NCBI RefSeq assembly: GCF_009930815.1
Contig: NZ_CP022222.1
Span: 1,406,501 to 1,470,500 of the forward strand
Length of the DNA stretch: 64,000 nucleotides
Reading direction: 5' to 3'
Source of the DNA: Bradyrhizobium sp. CCBAU 051011
Lineage (GTDB): Bacteria > Pseudomonadota > Alphaproteobacteria > Rhizobiales > Xanthobacteraceae
Shown: positions 1 through 8,507 of the stretch, one piece after another
Layout of the letters: each line of letters starts with the position of its first letter
Position numbering within the stretch: the stretch's first letter is position 1
Notes under the pieces: generated by a model
Database searches by the model: none
What the model was told of the DNA's origin: nothing
What the model saw: only the letters and a program-made list of their open reading frames with translations
Program-made: the position numbers and the translations under genes

Positions 1-636
1 ATAGTGACCAGGCTGCAGCTTCCTCACCGCACGAAAGAACGTGAGAGGCCCCGGAACATAACGATTGAGAAGATAGTGGCCCAGTGCCTCGAGGTCGAAC
101 GCTCGGCTGAAGCCCGGAAACTGAACGAGCGGCTCAATCTCCGAGCCGAAGAGAAGACCGCCCTGCAGCTCGGCGAGAAACAGCGGCTTTTTGCCGAAGG
201 CATCGCGAGCCAGCACCAGGCGCTGCTCTGCTTCATCCCACAGAGCAAAGCTGAACATGCCGCGAAATCTACCTACGGCGTCGAGGTGCCAAGCGCGATA
301 TGCTTCGATAAGCACTTCGGTATCTGAGTTCGTACGAAAGCGATGACCACGGGCGACAAGTTCCTGTCGCAGTTCAAGGTAGTTATAGATTTCGCCGTTG
401 AAGATTAAGGTGAAGCGGCCATCCTCGCTCGACATTGGTTGCCCGCCGCCACCGATATCGATAATCGAAAGCCGGCGGTGGCCGAAGCCGATTTGAAATC
501 GCTCGTCAGAGGTATCGTGAAGCCAGTAGCCGGAGCCGTCCGGCCCCCGATGAAACATGAGATCCGTAAGGCCGATGAGTGTCGTGCGATCCTGACGGTT
601 CGTGGCCCCAAGAACCCATCCAAAGATCCCACACAT
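1..636 (-). CDS. asnB: Asparagine synthase (glutamine-hydrolysing), N-terminal part
   Basis: Class II glutamine amidotransferase of the AsnB family; it would take ammonia from glutamine to amidate an aspartate or a sugar-linked carboxylate. The reverse-strand frame begins ATG-TGT and reads MCGIFGW, so after removal of Met the catalytic Cys2 is exposed. Further family blocks are visible: FHRGPDGSG, GHRRLSIID, FNGEIYNY, NSDTEVLIEAY, GMFSFALWD and ARDAFGKKPL. 212 codons are present and the frame is open at the window edge, so the ATP-pyrophosphatase synthetase domain lies outside. AsnB paralogues like this are common in surface-polysaccharide clusters, which fits the neighbours. It is transcribed in the same direction as the next two genes and would be downstream of them. 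The family call is firm; the true substrate is not shown. Confidence 0.93.
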   Translation of the reverse strand, partial: MCGIFGWVLGATNRQDRTTLIGLTDLMFHRGPDGSGYWLHDTSDERFQIGFGHRRLSIIDIGGGGQPMSSEDGRFTLIFNGEIYNYLELRQELVARGHRFRTNSDTEVLIEAYRAWHLDAVGRFRGMFSFALWDEAEQRLVLARDAFGKKPLFLAELQGGLLFGSEIEPLVQFPGFSRAFDLEALGHYLLNRYVPGPLTFFRAVRKLQPGHY

Positions 637-812
637 GCTAGATGCCTTAACCTCGACGACAATCAGATGATAACCGCCACAAATGCTCCTTCTGGAGCCC
701 GCTGCGATTTAGCCATCAATCAAACGGAACAGGAATCGCTCCGAAGAATACGGTTTGAAGGAGCCCTCCCTTGCACAAAGCGCAAGGACCTCGGCGAGTA
801 GATCGACGCCGG

Positions 813-1715
813 TCACGCGCGACTTGCCCCGCAGGCCGAGACATGCGGAGCCTGCGCGACGCTACACTCGTCGATGAGCCTCTTCGTGTTCAGAATGTTG
901 CCCTTGCTGGATGCGCCGAATACGATTGATTCTATTTTCTTCTGACTGCAGACGTATTCGATGGCCTCGCGCGGGTCGATCGCTCCGGAAGCCAAGACGG
1001 ACATTGCCACAGGTCTGAACTTGCGCGACGCAATCACCTTCTCATAGAGATCGATACCGCCACACATCCGGAATCCCAGTTTGTTTATATTCGCGCATAC
1101 GATCGGATTCTCTATGCCGATTTCGTCCAGCACATCGAGAAGACGCGGCAAATTCATTGTTATGAAACCCGGCTCAGCGTTGTAGCGATCCTGCACGTGA
1201 TCGGCAAAAATGCGGAATGCGTCTTTAATTCCCATCCCAAGCAACAGGTCGGTGACCACGTTCTGAAGAAAGATAACAGGGGTCCTCAGTCCGCTGAACA
1301 TTTTCATCTCGGCGTCGATCAGTAGCCGCGCCATTCCCTCCACATCCCGCGTCGCCACCGATAAACCACCCCTCACCAGCGCAGAAAGGGCGTTCTGTGC
1401 GGGCAAGAAACGCTTCAATGCCTCAAGCATTCCGTGCTCGGTCACGGCATTTGCGTACTTGTGGGCGTACGGCATGCAGGGAAAAAATTCCAACTCCGAA
1501 TATCGCTCCCGGTGCGAACGGACGTGCGCGCAGAGCTCGGCGATTCGATCATGCGTCGTGCACATGAAGACATGGATTCCGCTGTCATAGGCGACATCCA
1601 GCAGATTGATAATTTCCTGGATATCTGCAAAGCGGATAGCCTGCGCCCGCGCCTTTTCCTCGGACATGTGATTGATGCCGAAGAACTGGTTATCGCCGAA
1701 TAATATCCGATCCAT
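813..1715 (-). CDS. Aldo/keto-reductase-like TIM-barrel protein
   Basis: A 300-residue protein beginning MDRILFGDNQFFGINHMS. The C-terminal stretch ASGAIDPREAIEYV followed by ESIVFGASSKGNI resembles the NADPH-binding end of aldo/keto reductases, where a GxS motif contacts the cofactor phosphate. I do not see the full Asp-Tyr-Lys-His catalytic set of classic members, so enzymatic activity is uncertain. There is no signal peptide or membrane segment. It lies 29 bp downstream of a Gfo/Idh/MocA oxidoreductase and is very probably co-transcribed with it. Homologues I recall occur next to sugar-modifying genes in lipopolysaccharide or exopolysaccharide islands, so a role in making or modifying a nucleotide sugar is the best inference. 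Confidence 0.7.
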   Translation of the reverse strand: MDRILFGDNQFFGINHMSEEKARAQAIRFADIQEIINLLDVAYDSGIHVFMCTTHDRIAELCAHVRSHRERYSELEFFPCMPYAHKYANAVTEHGMLEALKRFLPAQNALSALVRGGLSVATRDVEGMARLLIDAEMKMFSGLRTPVIFLQNVVTDLLLGMGIKDAFRIFADHVQDRYNAEPGFITMNLPRLLDVLDEIGIENPIVCANINKLGFRMCGGIDLYEKVIASRKFRPVAMSVLASGAIDPREAIEYVCSQKKIESIVFGASSKGNILNTKRLIDECSVAQAPHVSACGASRA

Positions 1716-1744
1716 CGGTCTTCCTGCCCTTCCCTAACGGAGTT

Positions 1745-2857
1745 CTACCTCAGCGCGCCCGTGACGAGGGACAGCAAGCCACCCTCACTCGTTCGGCTTT
1801 GAGCTGGGGTCCTGGCTCCGGCATCTACTACTCGTCGCCACGCGCCTCCGGCGTCCTCCAACATCGCGGACACGACACAATCTGTCTGTACCGCAGACGC
1901 GAAAGACGAGATGTTCTCCCGGCGACCTTCCGCGATGCATCGGATGAAGTAGTCGAGTTGCGCGGAATATTCCTCGCCCCGCAGGTAATACCACACGTCA
2001 CTGTGAAAATCGGTTGTGTGTCGAATGTCCCACCCCTCTTTTGCCGCGCCAGTGCACCCCGCCACACCTCGAACATATGTCTTCACTTCCTGGCGATCGA
2101 CGACCATACGGCCATTCGTGCCCCAGAGCGTGACCTGCGTCGACATTCTGCGCAAACTGTCGTCGCTCCAATTGGCGGCAAGCGTTCCCGTCATTCCATC
2201 CGCAAAATGCAGCGTCGCGTAGACCTCGTCGTCCACGTCGCGGGAAAAGATTTTGTTGAGCACTGTCCCGCTCACGGAATCGGGCCTGCCAACGAGATAG
2301 TTCACAATGTCGATTGCATGGCACGCGTAATCATGAAGGCAACCGCCGCCCTCGCTGCTCTTCGCCCGCCAAGTCCCGCCCTTGGGCCGCAACACCACCG
2401 GGCCATAGGCTTCAACCCTGAGGTGATGAATTCGGCCAAGCGCCTGCGCATCGAGCAGACGCCTGGCTTCGTTGAACGCCCCAACGAACCGATAATGATA
2501 TCCGACCTGATTGACGACGCCTTTCCGGTCAGCCAACTCGGCCAAGGAGGTCCCCTCGCCCGGATCCAGGCAAAATGGCTTTTCGCAGAACACGTGCAGG
2601 CCTCTCAGGAGAGCCTCGCGGACCATTTCGCCATGAAATCGCGAAGGCGTCGCGATGATAACCGCGTCGAGCGACTTCTGATCAAGCATCTCTCGATAAT
2701 TGGAAAACACTTCGATGCCTGTGTATTTGTGCAGGATGCTGCACATATAGCTCGCGGTGTCGCAAATGCCGATCAGCTTAGCCTCGGGATGCGCGTTGAC
2801 AATCGCAAGGTGCGAGAGTCCCATCTTGCCAAGCCCGATCAAACCAATATTGACCAT
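1745..2857 (-). CDS. Gfo/Idh/MocA family NAD(P)-dependent oxidoreductase
   Basis: Predicted sugar or inositol dehydrogenase of about 370 residues. The N-terminus MVNIGLIGLGKMGLSHL is the GxGxxG Rossmann turn. The family signature follows as CEKPFCLD, whose Lys is the conserved catalytic/substrate lysine, and then QVGYHYRF. A GGCLHDYACHAIDIVNYLVG block carries the usual Asp-x-x-x-His pair of the C-terminal substrate domain. I moved the start from an upstream codon at 2908 to ATG 2857, because the extra 17 residues precede the Rossmann fold and look unlike the family. It probably acts on a UDP- or CDP-sugar for the surface glycan encoded by this block. The substrate cannot be read from the sequence. 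Confidence 0.9.
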   Translation of the reverse strand: MVNIGLIGLGKMGLSHLAIVNAHPEAKLIGICDTASYMCSILHKYTGIEVFSNYREMLDQKSLDAVIIATPSRFHGEMVREALLRGLHVFCEKPFCLDPGEGTSLAELADRKGVVNQVGYHYRFVGAFNEARRLLDAQALGRIHHLRVEAYGPVVLRPKGGTWRAKSSEGGGCLHDYACHAIDIVNYLVGRPDSVSGTVLNKIFSRDVDDEVYATLHFADGMTGTLAANWSDDSLRRMSTQVTLWGTNGRMVVDRQEVKTYVRGVAGCTGAAKEGWDIRHTTDFHSDVWYYLRGEEYSAQLDYFIRCIAEGRRENISSFASAVQTDCVVSAMLEDAGGAWRRVVDAGARTPAQSRTSEGGLLSLVTGALR

Positions 2858-3253
2858 AGCGGTCTCCCAAACATGGGCCACGGCTCTCAATGCCCCAAGA
2901 ACACGCATCCGATCAGAACACCAACGAGGCGCTTCTGCATTGCATAAGGCGGGAGGGGATGTTGATATAAATGGGTAGCGTATGGGGGGTAGCTACAATG
3001 GTCCATTGAGCCGCGGCTGTGCGGGATTAGGATCGATCGAGGGTCGGTACAACGACAGCGGACGGCTTGCCCGGCGGTACTCAAAGGCCTTTCTGCCTCC
3101 GACACGAATACGGCAGCCGATACGAGGGCAGCATCGGGCCCATTGTCGCTCCAGCCGCCCTGCAGACGTGGCTCCGCGCGGCCGGTTGCGCGATCTCGGC
3201 AACGAGCGGCGGCGTTTCGGCTACCGCCGATCGGCGGACTGAAGGGGATTGCT

Positions 3254-4027
3254 ATGGAAGAGGCAAAGCGCGCGGACGCTTTCGTGAATGTCCTCTGCAA
3301 CGTCGGGGTAACCGTCAGCCAGAACACGCGCATTCTCGACCTCGGCTGCGGCGCCGGGCTTATGGTGCGGGCCGCGCGTGAGAAGGGGTGGAATTTCTAC
3401 GGTTGTAGCATGGGCCTCCGGGACGACCACGGTTCAGCTGATCCCGCGCTGATGCAGCAGGGCATCCTTCGCGAGATCGACCTGAACCCCTACAAGCTGC
3501 CTTTCGACGATTGTTTCTTCGACGTGGTCGTGAGCGACCAGGTCTTCGAACACGTGATGGACTATCCGACAACGCTCCAGGAGATCCACCGGGTGCTCAA
3601 GCCTGGCGGCGCCTTCCTCCACTTCTTTCCCTCTCGATACAACCCAATCGAGCCGCACGTGCTCGTGCCGCTCGCCACCGTCGTGCGTGCTCGTTGGTGG
3701 CTCAAGGCGTGGGCGCTGGTCGGAATCCGGAACGAATTCCAAAAGGGAATGTCCGCCAGAGAGGCCTGTGAAGCCAACTTCACGTTTCTGGCTTCCCACA
3801 CCAACTATCTACCGAAGCGTGAGCTCCGCCGACTGTTCGCGCGCTACTTCACGGAGATCAGGTTCGTCGAAGACGCGTTTCTCAGAACCAGTGAGCGCGG
3901 GCGCAAGATCTACCAATTGTCGCGCTGGCTCCCGTTCCTGCCGAAGCTCTACAGTGCGGTCCGCTGTCGCGTCGCCTTTGGCAGGCGCGAGCCTGCGTCC
4001 GTGCACTCACAACCACTCACACACTGA
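3254..4027 (+). CDS. Class I SAM-dependent methyltransferase
   Basis: A methyltransferase of about 257 residues. Motif I is LDLGCGAGLMV near residue 30, motif II-like SDQVFEHV follows near residue 95, and the post-motif HRVLKPGGAFLHFFP is typical of the UbiE/Methyltransf_11 group. The start at 3254 was chosen over the open frame beginning at 3143 because AAGGGG lies just upstream and motif I is then at the normal distance. The C-terminal half is rich in Arg and aromatic residues and has no recognised extra domain. It stands alone on the plus strand, divergent from the oxidoreductase. In this setting an O- or N-methylation of a sugar or polysaccharide chain end is plausible but inferred. Confidence 0.85.
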   Translation: MEEAKRADAFVNVLCNVGVTVSQNTRILDLGCGAGLMVRAAREKGWNFYGCSMGLRDDHGSADPALMQQGILREIDLNPYKLPFDDCFFDVVVSDQVFEHVMDYPTTLQEIHRVLKPGGAFLHFFPSRYNPIEPHVLVPLATVVRARWWLKAWALVGIRNEFQKGMSAREACEANFTFLASHTNYLPKRELRRLFARYFTEIRFVEDAFLRTSERGRKIYQLSRWLPFLPKLYSAVRCRVAFGRREPASVHSQPLTH

Positions 4028-4029
4028 GC

Positions 4030-4200
4030 GCCAAGCGTGATGACATTACGGCCTTGAAGGAGACGTTGGCGGTCGAGCGCGCGAAGGCTTTGGAAATCGC
4101 GGCAGAGCTCGCTGTCGCCCGCGAAAAAGCTTCGGAAGACAGTGCGCTGATTGCTCAGCAGTAGCGACGATCGCCAAGCTCGAGCGCCAGGGCGAAAGAG
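4030..4200 (+). pseudogene. IS66-type transposase (TnpC) N-terminal fragment, decayed
   Basis: Directly after the methyltransferase stop, one frame reads AKRDDITALKETLAVERAKA and continues as a Glu/Ala-rich coiled coil to a TAG at 4162. A one-base shift then continues as ATIAKLERQGERD. From memory this matches the coiled-coil N-terminus of IS66-family TnpC proteins, which continue into a KLRRQ-YG-RSE block. The piece is lost after about 57 codons. There is no start codon, no inverted repeat and no tnpA/tnpB, so it is a dead remnant. It marks a past insertion at the junction between the methyltransferase and the heparinase gene. Confidence 0.55.
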
Positions 4201-4226
4201 ATATCAAGGGCGGAGCCCTTGGCTAC

Positions 4227-6248
4227 TTAGAGAACCTCAATCGTGATGGTCGACGTAGTACCGCGGAGATGTCCCTCAAAAAGGATCTGATCGGTAGGGA
4301 TGCGAACGCGGTAGGATGGCGAGAACCAACCAAATCCTGTCGCTTGGTCGCCCCGAACTACGCGAGCTTTCAATGGACCGGCGCTTGCTATTCGAACGAG
4401 TTGACGATTGCTGCATGTGATCAGCACCCCGCTCCGATCCGGCTCGACTGTTGACTGGCAAGTCGGATCTATCAGAAACGATACTGTAACGCTTCCATTT
4501 GTTGGAACTCCGACGAGTTCGTCGATTATCGTGAACCGCGAAACGTCATCAAACTCCACCGTACGCCGGTGCCTTACGCCGTATTGCCCGACATAGCCAT
4601 CATGCTCTGCCACAACTCGCGCAACTGGAGTAGTTTTGGATGACATGAGGCGCGTATTCGCCTTGCTCGCCCAATTAAACGGCCCAGATGGGCGACTTGA
4701 TCCAACCCCGGAAAGACTCAAGGTGTTGTGAACCGCAGTGTCCCTGAAGTGGTCCCGCAGCTCCCTATTCGGACCATATCGATACGTTCCGGCGTCTACG
4801 ATAACAGGTTGGCTGCCTACAGATAGCCAGATAGAAAGCGCGTCAGCATGGCCATGACCAGCAATTGACAGATAGCCAACTGGTCCGTGATCGAACGTGA
4901 GAACGACAGGATCCTTATGCCCGCTTCGGATTACCGAATAGCCCCCTCTCGTAAACGAGCGCATTCCAACACGTTGTGCCGGCGCTACCGCGGCGGATCT
5001 CAGGATTACATCGCGAATGCTTGGATCTTTGGCCGGTGGCGCAAGATCCAGGCGCCCAACGCAGCCCGAAACGGCTGCGACAACGGACGCGACGTATCGT
5101 GGCTCAGGCGCCTGTGTTGTCGCAATAACTCGGCAATCGTCGCAATCTCCGATCGCAGGCACCTTTGCATCGGCGTCCATCAACCAAAGGGAATGCTCCA
5201 ACCACGCCGAAAGCCGATCCACGGTAGTTGCTGGCAGGCTGGCTTCGCGTCCAAGGGCGGTGGCCGCAACAAGAAACAGCTCGATCGAGAACGCAGTATA
5301 GGTGGGAGATTGTTCCCCCCCAACGCCATCCGGATGAATTTGCTGATCAATCTCCGCGAGCAACGCGCGCCAACTGTTCTCCCGCAATGCCACTGCATCG
5401 GGGAATCCCGGAGCCATGATCGAACCGACGACCAGTCCGGCAAGCTCGGCGATCCGATGATTGTTTGCGGAGGAATGCAGTGACGGAAATCGCTTGATCC
5501 AGTCGAGATGCGCAAAGAAGAAGCGAAGCGCGGCACTGCGTGTAACGCCGTCAAGACGATCGACCCCGATGATCGAGAGCGTCACCGCGACCGAGATGAT
5601 ACGAAGTGCGACGTCGATGCCAAAAATCCAGCTTGGTCCACGAAAGGGTGGATTGCCCGCCATCCATGACCTAATCATACCGGCCAAAAGCACGAACTCG
5701 TCATGTTTCTCGACCAGCGCATCGGTGGCGAGAGGAACCAGAAATTGCAGTCGATTGAGCTCCGCAATGGTCTTCATATCGCGCGTGTTTATGCCGTGCC
5801 GGAATGAAATATCGAAGGCATAGGCGTCCCATTGCGGAAACGGCTCGCCATCCGTTGGATCGATACGCCAGAACGACGGATCGGGTGGCATCAAAGAAGG
5901 CTTCGGCCAGCGTGCACCGAGCAGGCAAAAACTGCCCGCGCGGACGTCATCGGCTTCGCAGCTTATGAGAGCGGATAGATCCGATGAGGTGGCGATAAGC
6001 CGGGAACGAATGCCAGGTATGGTAGTCAGCGGACCAAGTGGCTCAATCCCTTCCCAGCCGCCACTATGCCACCGCGCAGTTTGCTTATTGGCAGTTTCGA
6101 CCAGGCGGTAAACAACCTCCGCCGCACTCATTGCCGCCAGACGGTCACGGTACCAGGCGGCTCGGCCTAGAACGGATCTCAAAAGCGCCTCACATGATTG
6201 ACGCCCCACCGGGGTACAAATGACATTTCTTGTTTGCGAAGCGAGCAA
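4227..6248 (-). CDS. Heparinase II/III family protein
   Basis: A 673-residue protein with an alpha/alpha-toroid N-terminal half and a beta-rich C-terminal half, as in PL12/PL15-like heparinase II/III proteins. Recognisable blocks are LHSSANNHRIAELAG, which contains the Asn-Asn-His typical of the catalytic groove; GGEQSPTYTAFSIELFL; GHGHADALS; and DAGTYRYG followed by TAVHNTLSL. These blocks support polyuronate or glycosaminoglycan-like lyase chemistry. No convincing signal peptide is visible; an internal ATG at 6131 (MSAAEVVYRLVE) is a possible alternative start. Such proteins recur in exopolysaccharide and LPS loci, where they are thought to trim or process uronic-acid-containing glycans. 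Lyase activity on a particular polymer is inferred. Confidence 0.87.
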   Translation of the reverse strand: MLASQTRNVICTPVGRQSCEALLRSVLGRAAWYRDRLAAMSAAEVVYRLVETANKQTARWHSGGWEGIEPLGPLTTIPGIRSRLIATSSDLSALISCEADDVRAGSFCLLGARWPKPSLMPPDPSFWRIDPTDGEPFPQWDAYAFDISFRHGINTRDMKTIAELNRLQFLVPLATDALVEKHDEFVLLAGMIRSWMAGNPPFRGPSWIFGIDVALRIISVAVTLSIIGVDRLDGVTRSAALRFFFAHLDWIKRFPSLHSSANNHRIAELAGLVVGSIMAPGFPDAVALRENSWRALLAEIDQQIHPDGVGGEQSPTYTAFSIELFLVAATALGREASLPATTVDRLSAWLEHSLWLMDADAKVPAIGDCDDCRVIATTQAPEPRYVASVVAAVSGCVGRLDLAPPAKDPSIRDVILRSAAVAPAQRVGMRSFTRGGYSVIRSGHKDPVVLTFDHGPVGYLSIAGHGHADALSIWLSVGSQPVIVDAGTYRYGPNRELRDHFRDTAVHNTLSLSGVGSSRPSGPFNWASKANTRLMSSKTTPVARVVAEHDGYVGQYGVRHRRTVEFDDVSRFTIIDELVGVPTNGSVTVSFLIDPTCQSTVEPDRSGVLITCSNRQLVRIASAGPLKARVVRGDQATGFGWFSPSYRVRIPTDQILFEGHLRGTTSTITIEVL

Positions 6249-6700
6249 TTTGTGTCGCCGCGCGATTTGTCCATCAAACGATTGATCCCCTTACCCCCCC
6301 GCCCAGTAGAGCAAAATAACAACTTGAAGCGGACGACCCGGTCCTTCTGGATTTCGTTTCGCTTTCACGAGCCTTGTTTGTTTGCAAGCCAACGCGGCAG
6401 TCTTACGAAATCGCAGTAAGACCGTCCATTCCCCCATCGGCTGGCCTCGGCTTCTTCTGCAGATCGAGAATGGGTAATCCGAAAGGGTAGAGCTGCGGAC
6501 CGGTTCACGAGACTATGCTTAAGTGTGTATTTGGATGCCCTTGCAATTATCGACTTGTCCCCGATGGGACATCAGGAAACGATCTCGGCCAATATACAAT
6601 TACGCTCAACGGTGAAGCATGATTTCCGAGAACTGAGGATCGAACTGGAAGGACGCCGAGTTCGGTTTCGTGGTCTGCGCTGGTAAGCAAGTTTGGATGG
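6249..6700. other. Intergenic region between divergent heparinase and DUF354 genes
   Basis: About 450 bp without a convincing coding frame and visibly richer in A/T than the later parts of the window. It must contain promoters for both the reverse heparinase gene and the forward DUF354 gene. A short hairpin, TGTCCC-CGAT-GGGACA, is visible near 6556-6571. I cannot assign -35/-10 boxes with confidence. Confidence 0.5.
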
Positions 6701-7738
6701 ATGATGAAGATTTGGTTTGATCTCCATAACTCGCCCCACATTAACATGTTTCGAGGGCTTATAAGCGAGCTTCAAGGGAAACATGAAGTAGTTATAACGG
6801 CTCGACCGCTAGCGAACACGGTTGATCTGCTGAAGCTGCATCGGCTCGATTACGAAGTCGTCGGCAAGCACTACGGGGCCAACATCGCCAGAAAGCTTCT
6901 AGGGTATCCGGTGCGAGTGTGCGACTTGTACCGTTTTCTCAAGGACCGTTCAATTGACCTCGCAGTCTCGCAAAGCTCCTTCTATTCACCGGTCGTCGCG
7001 CGACTTCTGGGTGTCCGATCAATTTATTTGAACGACAATGAGCACGCTCTTGGAAACGTGCCGTCTTTTCTGTTCGCAGATGTGATCATGCTGCCGGAAT
7101 TCCTCGACATCAGCAGAGTGCGCTGGCAGGGAGCTCGCTCCGCCAAGGTACGCCACTTTCCCGGAATAAAGGAAGGCATGTATCTATGGTACTTTGCCGA
7201 TCAATTCATGTCGCGACGCACTGACAGGACGGCGCGGGATCAGCGCAGAGCGGTCTACGTGAGGCCGGAGCCCTGGACCGCTCAGTACTACAAGAGTGAC
7301 ATCAATTTCCTGGACAGTCTTTTGCTTGGACTTCGCAATCATGTCGATTTGACCGTTCTGCCAAGAGGGCGTGCGCAGGGGGCACATTACAGAGCCGAAA
7401 AATTCAAAGGCATACGCGTGATCGATACCGCACTTGACCTGGCAGATATAGCTCCGGATTGCGATTTGTTTATTGGCGCTGGTGGGACGATGACCCGGGA
7501 GATGGCAGTACTCGGTATCCCAACGGTCTCGATCTACCGATCGGAACTGCTCGATGTAGATCGTTACTTATTGCGGAGCGGGTGTATGGAGCATCGGCCA
7601 GACCTTGATGCGGAAACAGCGCTGAGGATCCTCGATAACGCCACCGAGCGCGGTCCGAACCTGGAATTGCTCCACAAGGGCAGAATTGCTTACAACCAAC
7701 TGTATTCGCTGATTCTCGAACTAGGCGGCCGCCACTAA
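6701..7738 (+). CDS. DUF354 family protein (GT-B-fold, glycan-associated)
   Basis: A 345-residue protein starting MMKIWFDLHNSPHINMFRGL, which is the hallmark N-terminus of DUF354 (COG1817). The family is predicted to have a GT-B fold like UDP-GlcNAc 2-epimerase and MurG-like glycosyltransferases. Further conserved pieces are SQSSFYSPVVARLLG, IYLNDNEHALGN and, near the C-terminus, FIGAGGTMTREMAVLGIPTV, which corresponds to the nucleotide-sugar-binding GGT..E.A..G.P loop. Two tandem ATGs (6701 and 6704) are possible starts. The protein lacks a signal peptide. With the heparinase gene divergently placed, it fits a polysaccharide modification or assembly step, but no member activity is established enough to name the reaction. 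Confidence 0.85.
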   Translation: MMKIWFDLHNSPHINMFRGLISELQGKHEVVITARPLANTVDLLKLHRLDYEVVGKHYGANIARKLLGYPVRVCDLYRFLKDRSIDLAVSQSSFYSPVVARLLGVRSIYLNDNEHALGNVPSFLFADVIMLPEFLDISRVRWQGARSAKVRHFPGIKEGMYLWYFADQFMSRRTDRTARDQRRAVYVRPEPWTAQYYKSDINFLDSLLLGLRNHVDLTVLPRGRAQGAHYRAEKFKGIRVIDTALDLADIAPDCDLFIGAGGTMTREMAVLGIPTVSIYRSELLDVDRYLLRSGCMEHRPDLDAETALRILDNATERGPNLELLHKGRIAYNQLYSLILELGGRH

Positions 7739-7859
7739 CCGAACGGCTAGATAATAATCAAGGCGGCTCTCATTGGCCTTGGCGCGCCGATGTGTTGAAA
7801 GCCCACTGTCGGCGCCGAACGAGATCGCTGATTCATCCACCTTTAGAAGAAGACTTTGA

Positions 7860-8010
7860 TCGATGGTGGGTCAGCGGCAGGTCGTCAGGCGGCGCTGTTC
7901 TATGAGTTTCTCATTAGAGCGACATGTTCCTGCTGCTTGGTGTCACTCGCTGAACTGGCCGGCCTTCGATTGAGCGACCTCATGAGCGATGAAGCCGCGT
8001 TGCTTCCCTA
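7860..8010 (+). pseudogene. IS1182-like transposase N-terminal remnant, frameshifted
   Basis: From about 7863 the three frames can be stitched into MVGQRQ, QAALFYEF, SLERHVPAA and LSDLMS. This resembles the conserved start of IS1182-group transposases as I remember it (ALFYEFSLERHVPADHLLR, then a short VDLS block). At least two frame changes are needed and the rest of the gene is missing. No terminal inverted repeats were found. This is pattern recognition only; a protein search with the stitched translation would settle it. Confidence 0.42.
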
Positions 8011-8296
8011 TTTCGTTTGAGCCTCCAACGCGATCACTGTACCGCATCGGCGCGCTTAAGCTTCCCTGGGCACACTTACGTGCGTTTGCGTTCGGCTGGC
8101 TCCGGTCGCCTTCGATCTCCCGCAACGCTGACGACGAAGCAATCTGATGGAAAAATCGCGCTTGCCCCTAGAATCGACCCGATATGGGCACGTATTGGGC
8201 CGACATACATGAGTATAAATCACACTTTGAAAGTTTTTTCGCCATTTTTGCTTATTAACCCCACCCCAGCAGTCGGGGGGGCACAATCCCACTGCT

Positions 8297-8399
8297 TTGA
8301 AATGTGCTCGCGGTCCGAGACTGCGATGCATTGAAATCCGCTCGCGGTCCGAGGCTGCGATGCGTTGAAATGTGTTCGCGAAGCCAGTCGCTGCGAGCA
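8297..8399. repeat. Three imperfect 34-bp direct repeats upstream of the secreted-protein gene
   Basis: Unit 1 is 8297-8330, unit 2 is 8331-8364, and a more diverged unit 3 starts at 8365. Each unit begins TTGAAAT, continues with a TCGCGG-type core and ends near CTGCGATGC or CTGCGAGCA. Units 1 and 2 differ at only a few positions and abut without a spacer, so this is not a CRISPR array. The array ends about 110 bp before the secreted-protein start. A second short direct repeat, TTCCGTAACTC at 8470-8480 and 8483-8493, lies next to the ribosome-binding site. They may be regulator-binding sites or neutral tandem duplications. Confidence 0.75.
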
Positions 8400-8507
8400 T
8401 GCAGGTATGTCGCGCGCCATCGTGATGCGCGGCAGTGGAATTCCCTTGTCTACGTCAAAGACAAACAACTTCCGTAACTCGATTCCGTAACTCGTGGGAG
8501 ACCTGAA

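Larger units (their letters stand above)
7739..8507. other. Long non-coding stretch preceding the type I secretion locus
   Basis: About 770 bp with no intact gene. It contains the transposase-like remnant around 7860-8010, an A/T-rich segment at about 8205-8260, a C-run/G-run pair near 8260-8281 that could fold, and the 34-bp direct repeats at 8297-8399. The promoter of the secreted-protein gene should lie in the last 300 bp. I did not find a clean sigma-70 or sigma-54 box. Confidence 0.5.

Noticed and set aside
1799..2947. Forward open frame of 382 codons opposite the Gfo/Idh/MocA gene
   Set aside because: The reverse strand carries the Rossmann and CEKP motifs; the forward frame lacks any.
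8297..8399. Possible small CRISPR array
   Set aside because: Units abut with no spacers, differ among themselves, and no cas gene is present.
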